Assembly (NCBI GenBank): GCA_947496215.1
Contig: CANMCF010000006.1
Span: forward strand, 1-64,000
DNA length: 64,000 nt
Direction: 5' to 3'
From: an uncultured Bizionia sp.
GTDB lineage: Bacteria > Bacteroidota > Bacteroidia > Flavobacteriales > Flavobacteriaceae
Of the stretch, positions 24,500-34,123 are shown one piece after another. The notes below the pieces were generated by a model. That model ran no database searches and was not told where the DNA came from. It saw only the letters and a program-made list of their open reading frames with translations. The stretch's first letter is position 1, and every line of letters begins with the position of its first letter. Position numbers and translations under genes: made by a program.

Positions 24500-25636
24500 T
24501 TAGTTGATGATCAACAATTTGGACTTACTTATCGTTTCGGTACTTACTTTCACTATGAAAGTTCCACTAGGGTTCGTTATGTTCAAATCACTGATCTTTA
24601 TTTTTTTAAACATCAAATTTCCATATACCGTGCTTTCATTTGCCTCATAGGCCAAATTACCGGAGCTATCGTAGATGGAGATGTTGTAATCGCCAGGTGC
24701 TGGTAGTTTTCCTTTTATGAAAGTAATGTAGTGTGCCGGGTTAGGGAACACATTGAATTTTATCTTTGGTCTTTCGTAATCGGAAATGTCGGATATCTTC
24801 CTTACACTTCCATTGAAGTATTGGTTTACATACAAGGCATCTTCGTTTGCGTCATAGATAATGCCGGCAGGGTAGGTGTAAGTGGCTTCGGTGTAATCGC
24901 CATCCGTTGTACCTATTGTGCTTCCAGAAAATATGGCTACATCGTCAGTTTTTTTAGGTCTTACCGTGTAAATTTTTTGCTCGCCATAGTTTGTGGCCCA
25001 TAAGAGTTTGTTGGCATAGGTGATAAAGGCTAAATATGGGAAGACGGTACCAGAATCAGGAATCGTGGCAATGTATTTCACGTCATTGTTTTTTAACCTA
25101 TAGATCTTTCTATCCAGATAGTTCCCTATGTACAACTTACCTTGATTGTCGTAAGTTAGGCCAACAGGAACATTCAATGGTTCTCCAACAAACAGTTTTG
25201 TGATGGTGCCATCTTGTTCCAATTTGTTTATGCTATGATCGGATACATTGGTGAAGATCATGGCATCGCTATCAAAGGACTTGATGATGTTGGAGGGGAA
25301 GCCATCCGTTACATCATAGGATTGCAACAAGATACCATCGTGTGAGTACTTGTGTATCTTTTGTGCTGAATATTCCACGATGAATAGATTCTCTTGAGAA
25401 TCGAAAGCCAAGCCGTTGGGGTTTGCTAAACCTGTGGCAAAAGTTGTTTGTGTACCGTCTGGTGTTATCTTGTAGACGGAATTACCTGCAAAATTGGACC
25501 CATAGAGATTGCCTTCGGAATCCTTCACCATGGCATCGTCTATGATTGCATCTGGGTTGCTGAAAAAAGTGGAAACTGTTTGGGCTGCACATAGGCAAGA
25601 CACCATTAAGGTGATTAAAAAGAGGGTTTTTTTCAT
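24500..25636 (-). CDS. Secreted NHL/SMP-30-like beta-propeller with T9SS sorting domain
   Basis: A 378-residue protein with a signal peptide ending near CAAQ (residue 19) and a six-bladed-propeller-like series of NHL/SMP-30 repeats (for example GNSVYKITPDGTQTTFATGL, NPNGLAFDSQENLFIVEY, VGLTYDNQGKLYIGNY). The last 80 residues form a T9SS type A sorting domain (FNVFPNPAHYITF ... SKSKLLIIN). The propeller should therefore be exported through the Por system and attached to the cell surface or released. No lactonase active-site residues could be confirmed, so a binding role is as likely as an enzymatic one. Confidence 0.82.
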   Translation of the reverse strand: MKKTLFLITLMVSCLCAAQTVSTFFSNPDAIIDDAMVKDSEGNLYGSNFAGNSVYKITPDGTQTTFATGLANPNGLAFDSQENLFIVEYSAQKIHKYSHDGILLQSYDVTDGFPSNIIKSFDSDAMIFTNVSDHSINKLEQDGTITKLFVGEPLNVPVGLTYDNQGKLYIGNYLDRKIYRLKNNDVKYIATIPDSGTVFPYLAFITYANKLLWATNYGEQKIYTVRPKKTDDVAIFSGSTIGTTDGDYTEATYTYPAGIIYDANEDALYVNQYFNGSVRKISDISDYERPKIKFNVFPNPAHYITFIKGKLPAPGDYNISIYDSSGNLAYEANESTVYGNLMFKKIKISDLNITNPSGTFIVKVSTETISKSKLLIIN

Positions 25637-25710
25637 GATTGTTAGTTTTATGATTAATGTTTTTGGTTTGAACTAAAAAGGTACTTTCTTTAAAAGGGGA
25701 GAGCAAGTAA

Positions 25711-25767
25711 GAATGAGTGAATGTGTTGAATGAGTGAGTGAAACCTTGTTTTGAGTGAGTGAACGGG
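25711..25767. repeat. Short GAGTGA-type direct repeats
   Basis: GAGTGA occurs about four times, irregularly spaced, in the intergenic region between the LETM1-like and NHL genes. GGGAATCTGTT also occurs twice just beyond them (from 25768 and from 25820). They may be a regulatory cluster or simple slippage. Confidence 0.4.
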
Positions 25768-25889
25768 AATCTGTTTGAAATAATGACAAACTGGATCAAG
25801 GTACAAGGTTTTTGAATATGGGAATCTGTTGGTATTAGAAATATTACAATGCTTTTGAGTCTGGGAGAAAGAGAAACAGTGAAGTCAAG

Positions 25890-27059
25890 TTATTTCCCTT
25901 CTATTCTATTGTCGTCAAAGCTGGATGGGAGGAGTTTTGGGATGAATTTTATTACCAAAGGTAACAGTATGGCACCTCCAGGCAATATGAAGATGGCCAG
26001 ACTTGGTATGGACTTAAAGATATCCAACAATTGTTCTTGGACTTGCTTTTGTTCTTCGATCGTTAGCTCCCTAATCGTGGATTGAGAAATTAAAAACATC
26101 AATTCCTTGCTTTGAGAGAGTTCTTTCTGTAAGCGCTTGCTGTTTCTCGAAATGAGCTTGCTTACCATTTTGCTGGAATTGTCGTAAAAGGTCTTTACAA
26201 TGTTTTTGGACCCTAGCAAGACGATGTCCTTTTGGTGTTTTGTAAAAAAATTGTGCATGACGCTTATGGAATGACCAACCATATCTTGCTCTATTTTCAA
26301 ATCCTTGCCTAATTGTATGAGGAAGTGACGTTCCTTGTCGTCAATCGTTTTATCGCTCCAAGTGGACATACAGGCCAAATCGAAAATGTATTGCTTGTCC
26401 AAATCTGTCTTTAATAGCGCTATGGCTTCAAGGTATCCCAATTTCACTTCTTTCTGATAACGTAGAGATTGTTCGAAGAAGTTAATCAAACTGGAATCGT
26501 ATTCGGTTTTGTCTACCTTGGCATTCAGCGTGTTTAAAACTATGGTTTCTATTATGGCTTCCTTTTGTTTTATGTCCTTCTCAGAGACATTTCCAGTAGC
26601 TAAGAAATCCCTGAAAGCCAAAATGTCTATAAACAAAAGGGCATTGGTGATGAAGTAGTTGAAACTCTTGTCTATTAGATTGTCATCTATTTGTATCCGT
26701 TTATGTATAATGCTTTCCAACAATGCTTCATCTTCTTTTTTTCCCAATATGTCAGAAAGAAAAGAAGTCCTGTATGCATTCACCTTCGAGTAAAAGGAAA
26801 TGGCGTTATCCAAAAAACTACTGGGATCTTGTGTTTCGTTGTTAGAAATGTATAAGGCTATCGTATGGTTGATTTTACAAATCTCTTCAGAACTAAGATC
26901 TCCTTTCTCCATACAGTTGTTAACAACTCCGGTATTGCTACCGTATATGTAACCACATAAGCGTAATCCATTGTATAGTTCTACTATGGATGTAGAATGC
27001 GCTGTGTTTTGTAGGGATTTTATCAGTTTTTTTATCCAACCATTGGCTGATGGATTCAT
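25890..27059 (-). CDS. LETM1-like domain protein (biofilm-associated type)
   Basis: A 389-residue, mostly helical protein whose C-terminus has the LETM1 pattern (KSIPSLAIFILPGGAILLPL, then IKFIPKLLPSSF), a hydrophobic segment around residues 345-375. Related flavobacterial proteins are annotated as LETM1-related biofilm-associated proteins. Mitochondrial LETM1 is an ion/proton exchange factor, but the bacterial role is not established. The N-terminal 330 residues contain a TerB-like acidic helical stretch (LACMSTWSDKTIDDKERHFL). A TATCTTTA promoter-like box lies upstream at 27081-27088. Confidence 0.72.
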   Translation of the reverse strand: MNPSANGWIKKLIKSLQNTAHSTSIVELYNGLRLCGYIYGSNTGVVNNCMEKGDLSSEEICKINHTIALYISNNETQDPSSFLDNAISFYSKVNAYRTSFLSDILGKKEDEALLESIIHKRIQIDDNLIDKSFNYFITNALLFIDILAFRDFLATGNVSEKDIKQKEAIIETIVLNTLNAKVDKTEYDSSLINFFEQSLRYQKEVKLGYLEAIALLKTDLDKQYIFDLACMSTWSDKTIDDKERHFLIQLGKDLKIEQDMVGHSISVMHNFFTKHQKDIVLLGSKNIVKTFYDNSSKMVSKLISRNSKRLQKELSQSKELMFLISQSTIRELTIEEQKQVQEQLLDIFKSIPSLAIFILPGGAILLPLVIKFIPKLLPSSFDDNRIEGK

Positions 27060-27080
27060 AGCGTTATATATTTTGCAGCA

Positions 27081-27088
27081 TAAAGATA
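27081..27088 (-). promoter_or_regulatory. -7-like box of the LETM1-like gene
   Basis: Minus-strand TATCTTTA, one base off TAnnTTTG, lies 22 bp from the start codon. Confidence 0.35.
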
Positions 27089-27252
27089 ACTTTTAAAGCT
27101 TAAAAAGTGAATGTTTTCTTTAACATCAGCTTGATTAAATCTCTTTTTTTAAGGGTATGAAAGAGAATCAGAAATATCTACTATTCACAGGCAAGACAAA
27201 AAGTATTAGGAAAATCGGTTATGACTATTGTTCGTTTTTATGGTCATGGCTA

Positions 27253-27281
27253 AAAAAAGCTACCATATTGGTAGCTTTTTT
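27253..27281. terminator. Hairpin terminator downstream of the YceI-like gene
   Basis: A 13-bp stem (AAAAAAGCTACCA with TGGTAGCTTTTTT) has a 3-nt loop. It lies 46 bp beyond the minus-strand YceI-like gene and can act in both directions. Confidence 0.82.
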
Positions 27282-27327
27282 GGGACTATGGAAAATGATA
27301 GTCTTATGTTTGTTTTATTCTGAGAGA

Positions 27328-27951
27328 TTAACCTTTTCTTAGGTAAGTGTCTACCTCAATAGTTACGTCATCCCATGTTTTGCTTACTCCATCTGTTCCT
27401 TTGTGCAAGTCGAAACAAGCCTTGTTCAATACATCCAAAGCTCCCAATGCGTCCCAGTCCTTTAGAAGCATGGTTCCTTTCATACTAACACGTCTCTCTT
27501 CGGTTATTGTTACATCCAAAGGCAAATCATTGGTAACACCATTCATTGTAATTGAAGCTACATATTTGTTGTTGTTGTGTTTTATGGTCCCTTTTAAAAA
27601 TTCCGTGTCTAGCATGGCTCCAAAAAAGGAGGCTTTCAACTTTGCGTCTCTACTTTCATCTTTGGTAAACAAACTACTTACAGGAATGGAGAAACTTAAA
27701 TTGTTCAATGCTTCTTGGGGAGTAGATCCTGTCTTGTCCTCAAAATTTAAAACATTGAATTGGCCACCTACAGCTTTTTTATCGGTAGTTTTATAGGCTG
27801 TCCATTTTACTGATGTAGCCTCAGGTTTTACAACGAATTGTTGAGTTGCAGCCGTTTCAGTCGTAGAGTCTGTTTTAGGCTCTTTTTGGTCATTTTTACA
27901 GGAAATTAGGCCTAGTGACAAGACAATTAACAATATGCTTATTCTATTCAT
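27328..27951 (-). CDS. YceI-family lipoprotein
   Basis: A 207-residue lipoprotein: signal segment, lipobox LISC (Cys18), a Thr/Glu-rich linker, then a YceI domain from about residue 42 to the end. Typical features are SVKWTAYKTTDKKAVGGQFNV split by a turn, SIPVSSLFTKDESRDAKLK, KGTIKHNNNKYVASITMNG and MLLKDWDALGALDVLNKACFDLHKG. YceI proteins are lipocalin-like barrels that bind isoprenoid quinones or similar amphiphiles in the periplasm. A promoter-like box (TAACTTTA, 27976-27983) precedes it. Confidence 0.85.
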   Translation of the reverse strand: MNRISILLIVLSLGLISCKNDQKEPKTDSTTETAATQQFVVKPEATSVKWTAYKTTDKKAVGGQFNVLNFEDKTGSTPQEALNNLSFSIPVSSLFTKDESRDAKLKASFFGAMLDTEFLKGTIKHNNNKYVASITMNGVTNDLPLDVTITEERRVSMKGTMLLKDWDALGALDVLNKACFDLHKGTDGVSKTWDDVTIEVDTYLRKG

Positions 27952-27975
27952 TTTATTTAGTTTTTATTAAAAAAA

Positions 27976-27983
27976 TAAAGTTA
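27976..27983 (-). promoter_or_regulatory. -7-like box of the YceI-like gene
   Basis: Minus-strand TAACTTTA, one base from TAnnTTTG, lies 25 bp upstream of the ATG. It is the same octamer as before the lodA-like gene. Confidence 0.35.
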
Positions 27984-27991
27984 AGTATTTT

Positions 27992-30900
27992 TTAGTCCAT
28001 ACTAAACGATTTGGTGTCTTTAAATTCGGATACCTTTAAACTTTCAATGGTATCTCGATAAGATTTCCAGTCCTCTTCGTAAAAGGAATTTATTTTATTC
28101 AACATGTCATTCAGGCTTTCTTTAGCTTGTCTTATCAAAGTGGTTTCGGTAGCAGTCATTCCATTTTTTCTTGAGCCTATGTAGTTTCTGGCTTTGCTCA
28201 AACGAGATCTTACAGTAGGTACGTTGCTTCTCGTAATGCCTTGCCGCTTGTCTACCTTGCCAAAATAGATGGCTAAGATGGAGTCTATTTCCTTTATGAT
28301 TTTCTTTGATTCCTTTATTTCCTCTTTGTATTGTTTGGAGTCTAGGGTTTTCAAGTCTTTTTGATACTTTGAAGCCGTGTTCTTGCTTTCAACCAGTTGC
28401 TTTATGGCATTGGCGGCAGTTTGCTGCATGGATTCCATCGACTTTAAAGTTGAATAGATGGCATCGGTGTTGGATGGGGAAACCTGTGTCCTTGGGTCGT
28501 TTTCTATCGTTATTTTTGTTTCGGAAGCATGGTCTCCATAATGCATGACTACGCGATAGATTCCTGGTTTAACGGAAACACCACTTGGTTCTCTCGTACT
28601 TTTGCTAATTCTTTTCGAAGCCCTTCTTTTTCCACTTTCACGCATGAACCAAGTCCATTTGTGAACTCCTGTTTCCTTAGGAGTTTTACGTTTCAAGGTT
28701 CTTATCAAACGTTCACCATCATAGATTTTCATTGTGATGGAATCCCATTTTACAATATTCTTATCCTTTTCAGTGTCTTTGCCTACATTTTCTTTTTCAT
28801 CTTCTTTCTTTTCTTTTGAAGGTTTGTCAACTTTTAGGTAATAGGAAAGTTTCGCTCCAAAACTTCTATTTTCTCCATTGTATGTCGCATCTCCTCCAAA
28901 ACGACTTCCAGTAGGCTGTTGGTATGACGCTTTGTAGGCTATTGGTGGAGAGAAGAGTTGTAATTTCTTGTTTAACAATTCGTTGTCTCGAGCAATTGCT
29001 CTTAACGGATGGATGTCATCCAAAACCCAAGCAGCACGTCCAAAGGTTCCTATGACCAAATCGTGCTCACGTGTCTGAATGACTAGATCTTTAACAGGAA
29101 CTGTCGGGAATCCCTCTGTCCATTTTATCCATTTTCCTCCTGCATTTGTGGATACATACAAACCATCGTCCGTTCCTAGAAACAATAGGTTTGGTTCTTC
29201 AAGATCTTCAACTATGGATAATGCATAGCTTTTCGTGTCATTGACATTGACGATGCGTACCCAGGTTTTTCCATAGTTTTTTGTACGATATGCATATGGC
29301 GCATAATTGAAACGCCTATAGTCGTTGGCTACCAAAAGGGCTTCGCCTTTGTTTTTGTTCGATGCCTTTATTTGTACTATCCAGCTACCTTCTGGCAAGC
29401 CCTTCAGGTTTTTGGATACTTCAGTCCAAGAGTTTCCTCCATTTTGTGTTATGTGCACACGACCATCATCTGTACCTACCCAAAGCATGTCTTTTTCCAA
29501 TGGAGATGGTTCGATTACCAAAACGGTACAATGATTTTCTGCCCCAGTGGCATCTATGGTTAAGCCACCACTGTCCCTTTGTTTGAGTTTATCGGGGTTG
29601 TTGGTAGTCAAGTCTGGAGAAATGACTTGCCAAGTATCCCCTTTGTCATTGGATTTGTGGACAAATTGACTTCCAAAGTAAACCGTGCCATTGTCAAAAG
29701 GGTCTATGTTTATTGCAGCATTCCAGTTGAAACGCAATAGGACATCTGCATCAGGATGCGTTGGCCGTACCGTATAATTGTTTCCAGTTTGCCAATCATA
29801 TCGACTAACATAACCTTGTTGACTCATCGTCCAGCCATATCTGGAATCGTCTTTGTCTGGTATTACATCAAAACCATCTCCAAAGGAGAGTTCTTGCCAA
29901 TATGAGTTTCTTATACCTTGAGAGCGCCAAACATAAGCTGGTCCTCTCCATGATCCGTTATCTTGCATTCCTCCATATACGTTGTATGGAATGTCATTAT
30001 CCACATTTATGTGATAGAACTGGGCAACAGGCAAGTTACCTATGAAACGCCAATGCTTTCCACCATCCTTTGTAATGTTCAGCCCACCATCGTTGCCGTC
30101 TATCATGAAATTACCATTTTCAGGATGAATCCACCATGCGTGATGATCTGGATGCACACCATTGCTTACACCATAGGCAGGCATCAATTGGGTGAAGTTC
30201 TTTCCTCCATCTTCACTGACGTTGATATAGGTGAATACGGAATAGACACGGTTTTCGTTTTGAGGATCCACATAGATTTCCGAGTAATAGAATGGTCTAT
30301 TGCCAATGTCGCTTTTATCGTTTGTCTTTTTCCAATTGAAGCCGCCATCCTCACTCTTGTACAAGGCATTCTTCTTGGCTTCGACGAGAGCATAGACGAC
30401 ATTGGGTTTGTTTCTGGCTATGGCTACACCGATACGTCCCAAATTTCCTTTGGGAAATCCCTCTTCATCAGTGATTTTTTTCCAAGTATTCCCTCCATCG
30501 TGCGTAATGTGCAATCCTGAGCCTTTTCCTCCAGAATTGAAAAACCATGGTTCTCTTTTGTGCTCCCACAATGTGGCTATCAACTTATTGGGATTTGTTG
30601 GATCCATGACCAAATCTGCAGCTCCTGTCTTTGTATTCGCATATAATATCTTGGACCATGTTTTTCCTCCATCGGTCGTTTTATAGACACCTCTTTCTGG
30701 GTGTTCACCCCAAGGTGATCCTATGGCAGCCACATAAACGGTATTTGGATTGGTGGGATCTACTACGATGCGATGGATATGGCGTGTTTTTTCCAACCCC
30801 ATGGATTGCCAATTCTTACCACCATCCAAGGATTTGTATATGCCGTAACCTCCATTCAAGCTATTTCTAGGATTGCCTTCACCTGTCCCCACCCATATGA

Positions 30901-31195
30901 CACTTGGGTTGGATTGTTGTATGGCAACTGCTCCAATGGAAGCCGTAATTTCCTTGTCGAAGAGAGGTTTCCATGTAATACCTCCAGAATCAGATTTCCA
31001 TAAACCTCCAGAAGCCGTACCTACATACATGACATCCGGATTCGCATGTACAGCATCTATGGCGGTGACACGACCAGACATCCCGCCAGGACCGATGTTT
31101 CTGGGTTTCATGTTTTTTACCAAATCCATGGAGAAATCTTGAGCGGACATGGCAAGGGACAACAGTAAAAGGAATAGTGATGAAAAGTGTTTCAT
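27992..31195 (-). CDS. Secreted BNR/sortilin-type beta-propeller protein
   Basis: A 1067-residue protein with a signal peptide (ending AMSAQ) and many BNR/Asp-box repeats (GGLWKSDSGGITWKPL, YKSLDGGKNWQSM, YKTTDGGKTWSKI, HITHDGGNTWKKI, YKSEDGGFNWKKT) over about residues 30-720. It resembles the VPS10/sortilin-like propellers found next to peptidases and xyloglucanases in Bacteroidota. The part after residue 720 has a beta segment (YRVVMHYGDHASETKI) and a helical, Lys-rich end. No T9SS domain is visible. Enzymatic activity cannot be claimed. A TACCTTTA box lies upstream. Confidence 0.82.
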   Translation of the reverse strand: MKHFSSLFLLLLSLAMSAQDFSMDLVKNMKPRNIGPGGMSGRVTAIDAVHANPDVMYVGTASGGLWKSDSGGITWKPLFDKEITASIGAVAIQQSNPSVIWVGTGEGNPRNSLNGGYGIYKSLDGGKNWQSMGLEKTRHIHRIVVDPTNPNTVYVAAIGSPWGEHPERGVYKTTDGGKTWSKILYANTKTGAADLVMDPTNPNKLIATLWEHKREPWFFNSGGKGSGLHITHDGGNTWKKITDEEGFPKGNLGRIGVAIARNKPNVVYALVEAKKNALYKSEDGGFNWKKTNDKSDIGNRPFYYSEIYVDPQNENRVYSVFTYINVSEDGGKNFTQLMPAYGVSNGVHPDHHAWWIHPENGNFMIDGNDGGLNITKDGGKHWRFIGNLPVAQFYHINVDNDIPYNVYGGMQDNGSWRGPAYVWRSQGIRNSYWQELSFGDGFDVIPDKDDSRYGWTMSQQGYVSRYDWQTGNNYTVRPTHPDADVLLRFNWNAAINIDPFDNGTVYFGSQFVHKSNDKGDTWQVISPDLTTNNPDKLKQRDSGGLTIDATGAENHCTVLVIEPSPLEKDMLWVGTDDGRVHITQNGGNSWTEVSKNLKGLPEGSWIVQIKASNKNKGEALLVANDYRRFNYAPYAYRTKNYGKTWVRIVNVNDTKSYALSIVEDLEEPNLLFLGTDDGLYVSTNAGGKWIKWTEGFPTVPVKDLVIQTREHDLVIGTFGRAAWVLDDIHPLRAIARDNELLNKKLQLFSPPIAYKASYQQPTGSRFGGDATYNGENRSFGAKLSYYLKVDKPSKEKKEDEKENVGKDTEKDKNIVKWDSITMKIYDGERLIRTLKRKTPKETGVHKWTWFMRESGKRRASKRISKSTREPSGVSVKPGIYRVVMHYGDHASETKITIENDPRTQVSPSNTDAIYSTLKSMESMQQTAANAIKQLVESKNTASKYQKDLKTLDSKQYKEEIKESKKIIKEIDSILAIYFGKVDKRQGITRSNVPTVRSRLSKARNYIGSRKNGMTATETTLIRQAKESLNDMLNKINSFYEEDWKSYRDTIESLKVSEFKDTKSFSMD

Positions 31196-31219
31196 TTGGA
31201 GGTTTAATTAGTTAGAAAC

Positions 31220-31227
31220 TAAAGGTA
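31220..31227 (-). promoter_or_regulatory. -7-like box of the BNR-repeat gene
   Basis: Minus-strand TACCTTTA, one base from TAnnTTTG, lies 25 bp upstream of the ATG. Confidence 0.33.
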
Positions 31228-31308
31228 ATAAAACCGATAAACATAAATCATAAAGAGTTGTTAATATAAAATCGCAACTCTATAAAAAAATTGTATTTTT
31301 ATACAGCT

Positions 31309-32436
31309 ATGGAAAACAAGAAACAGCAAAGAAAAGGATTCGTTTTCAAACCCTATGAAGCACCTTCACAATCTCATTTTGAGAAGTTATTCGATATTTT
31401 CAAAGAATTGATAACACACACTTCAGGAGATTTCGATGAGGCCATCGATTGGCTTCGGGAACTTGACAAGGAATATGGATTGACCACGCCTGAATATACC
31501 ATCGAGAATTTCATTGAGGACTTGAAGACGAAAGGATACATTAGAGAAGAAATAAGACCAGATGGGAAAGGAGGAATGGGAATTACGGCCAAAACTGAGC
31601 GTGCCATCAGACAATCTGCATTGGAACAAATCTTCGGAAACATTAAACGAAGCGGTTCAGGACAACATAAAAGTAAATCTCCTGGGATTGGGGATGAACA
31701 CACTGGGGATTTTAGAAGTTATCAGTTTGGTGATGCTTTGGACAAGGTATCTATGACCGAAAGCCTGCGTAACGCACAAATAAACAATGGCATAGATAAC
31801 TTCAAATTAACTGAAGACGATTTGGTTATAGAGGAAACAATGCATAAATCGCAAATGAGTACAGTATTGATGATAGACATCAGTCATAGCATGATCTTGT
31901 ATGGGGAAGATCGCATCACACCAGCAAAGAAGGTGGCTATGGCTTTGGCCGAATTGATAATTACACGGTACCCCAAGGATACTTTGGATATCTTGGTATT
32001 TGGAAACGATGCTTGGGCCATAAAAATAAAGGATTTACCCTATTTGAATGTAGGTCCATACCATACCAATACCGTTGCAGGGTTGCAATTGGCCATGGAT
32101 CTACTTAGAAGAAAACGTAATACCAACAAGCAAATCTTTATGATCACAGATGGGAAACCAAGCTGCTTGCGATTGCCGGATGGGACGTATTACAAGGATA
32201 GCAACGGGCTCAACCCACACATCACGAACAAGTGTTATGCCATGGCGCAACAAGCAAGAAAATTGCATATCCCGATAACGACGTTCATGATTGCCAGAGA
32301 TCGCTATTTGATGCAATTCGTTCAAGAATTTACACAGGCCAATCAAGGGAAGGCCTTTTATACAGGGTTGAAAGGATTGGGGGAAATGATTTTCGAAGAT
32401 TACGAAACCAATAGAAAGAAACGGATAAAAGGGTAG
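31309..32436 (+). CDS. VWA-domain protein, partner of the AAA+ ATPase
   Basis: About 375 residues from the ATG at 31309; an upstream TTG at 31291 is less likely. The C-terminal half is a von Willebrand A domain with MIDAS residues in MIDISHSM (DxSxS) and the later IFMITDGKPS. The N-terminal half is helical and polar, with a Gly/Ser-rich linker. It is followed at 90 bp by a MoxR/magnesium-chelatase-like ATPase gene. VWA/AAA+ pairs act together as metal-insertion or protein-remodelling machines. The target is unknown, but there are no porphyrin genes nearby. Confidence 0.8.
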   Translation: MENKKQQRKGFVFKPYEAPSQSHFEKLFDIFKELITHTSGDFDEAIDWLRELDKEYGLTTPEYTIENFIEDLKTKGYIREEIRPDGKGGMGITAKTERAIRQSALEQIFGNIKRSGSGQHKSKSPGIGDEHTGDFRSYQFGDALDKVSMTESLRNAQINNGIDNFKLTEDDLVIEETMHKSQMSTVLMIDISHSMILYGEDRITPAKKVAMALAELIITRYPKDTLDILVFGNDAWAIKIKDLPYLNVGPYHTNTVAGLQLAMDLLRRKRNTNKQIFMITDGKPSCLRLPDGTYYKDSNGLNPHITNKCYAMAQQARKLHIPITTFMIARDRYLMQFVQEFTQANQGKAFYTGLKGLGEMIFEDYETNRKKRIKG

Positions 32437-32526
32437 CATAGGCCATTGGAGATATGGGATGGGCAAATACCTTTTGAATCGAAATAAAAGTCAAACTAAA
32501 AATATACCCGTATGCTCGGGCATCAA

Positions 32527-33993
32527 ATGAAGATAGAAAACATAAAGACACTTGGCGAATTACTAAAAGCCGGCTATGAATCGAAATCGATAAAAAATGA
32601 GTTAAGAGACAATTTAATTGAAAAGATAAAAAACGAGGAGACTGCATTTACAGGTGTTCACGGTTATGAAAATACAGTGATTCCAGAATTGGAACGTGCC
32701 ATCTTATCTCGCCACAACATTAATTTGCTAGGTTTGAGAGGACAAGCAAAAACAAGACTGGCCCGTTTGATGTTGAATTTGTTGGATGAATACATTCCAG
32801 TAGTCGAAGGTTCTGAAATAAATGATGACCCATTGAGCCCCATTTCACGTTACGCCATAGAGAAGATAAGGGAAGAAGGAGACGATACGCCGATCACCTG
32901 GTTGCATAGAAGTGAACGTTTTGCTGAAAAATTGGCCACTCCCGATGTCACGGTTGCAGATATCATTGGGGATGTCGACCCCATAAAGGCAGCCAATTTG
33001 AAATTGAGTTACGCAGATGATCGTGTCATTCATTACGGAATGATTCCACGAGCAAACCGTTGCATATTTGTAATCAACGAATTACCTGATCTACAGGCTA
33101 GGATTCAGGTAGCATTGTTCAACATCCTACAAGAAGGAGATATTCAAATCAGGGGATTCAAGCTGCGTTTGTCATTGGACATGCAATTCGTCTTTACGGC
33201 CAACCCAGAGGATTATACCAACCGAGGAAGCATTGTGACACCTTTAAAGGATCGTATAGGGTCTCAAATCTTGACACATTACCCGTTGGACATCGAGACG
33301 GCAAAATTGATAACGGAGCAGGAAGCAAATTTGGATGCTCGTCAAAAAGAGGTTGTAGTTATACCAGAGTTGGCAAGGGATCTATTGGAGCAGATTGTAT
33401 TCGAGGCACGTGAGAACGAATACATAGATACCAAAAGTGGGGTTAGTGCCAGATTGAGCATCACTGCTTATCAAAATCTGTTGAGTACTGCCGAACGTCG
33501 GGCATTGAAGGTTGGTGATGGTAAGACAATGATACGTTTGAGTGATTTTGTTGGAATCATACCTTCCATTACCGGTAAGGTAGAATTAGTTTATGAAGGG
33601 GAGCAGGAAGGAGCAGCAAAAGTAGCTCATAACTTGATAGGGGAGGCCGTGCAAAGTTTGTTCCCGGAGTTCTTTCCAAAGATAGAGAAATTGCAAAAAC
33701 AAGAAGATGAAAGTCCCTATGATGATATCGTATCGTGGTTTTTCAACAATAGTGATGGATTTGAGTTAATGGACGATTTAAGTGACAAGGAATACAAAAG
33801 GTTATTGGATGCCATTTCTCCGTTGGATGACTTGTTGGGAGAATACCAACCGAAGTTGTTGAAGGAAGAAAGCTATTTTGTCAAGGAATTCGTGCTCTGG
33901 GGTTTGGTGCAATTCAAGTTGTTGAGCAAATACCGCTACACGGAAGGCACCCAATTCAAAGACCCTTATGGAAGTTTTATAAGTGGATTGTAA
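32527..33993 (+). CDS. AAA+ ATPase of the magnesium-chelatase/MoxR type
   Basis: A protein of about 488 residues; the ATG at 32512 is a second possible start. Walker A is GLRGQAKTR, and the Walker B region IFVINELPDL carries Asn where Asp is usual. LQEGDIQIRGFKLRLSLD and FTANPEDYTNRGSIVTPLKDRIG split across helices are typical of the BchI/MoxR group, with sensor and arginine-finger residues. The C-terminal 150 residues are helical and acidic. It likely forms a hexameric ring working with the VWA protein encoded immediately upstream. Confidence 0.85.
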   Translation: MKIENIKTLGELLKAGYESKSIKNELRDNLIEKIKNEETAFTGVHGYENTVIPELERAILSRHNINLLGLRGQAKTRLARLMLNLLDEYIPVVEGSEINDDPLSPISRYAIEKIREEGDDTPITWLHRSERFAEKLATPDVTVADIIGDVDPIKAANLKLSYADDRVIHYGMIPRANRCIFVINELPDLQARIQVALFNILQEGDIQIRGFKLRLSLDMQFVFTANPEDYTNRGSIVTPLKDRIGSQILTHYPLDIETAKLITEQEANLDARQKEVVVIPELARDLLEQIVFEARENEYIDTKSGVSARLSITAYQNLLSTAERRALKVGDGKTMIRLSDFVGIIPSITGKVELVYEGEQEGAAKVAHNLIGEAVQSLFPEFFPKIEKLQKQEDESPYDDIVSWFFNNSDGFELMDDLSDKEYKRLLDAISPLDDLLGEYQPKLLKEESYFVKEFVLWGLVQFKLLSKYRYTEGTQFKDPYGSFISGL

Positions 33994-34123
33994 GTTGGTG
34001 ACGTAAAATAAAAAGAGATGTAGTTTAAAATACTTATAGAAATTGTATACGTAGAATGTGATTTTTGAAATCCGTTACATGATTCGCACCGTATATTGAA
34101 AAATCAACATTCCAACTTCAAAT

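Noticed and set aside
27157-27342. Small plus-strand ORF in the LETM1-YceI gap
   Set aside because: It runs through a strong hairpin terminator and has no recognisable feature.
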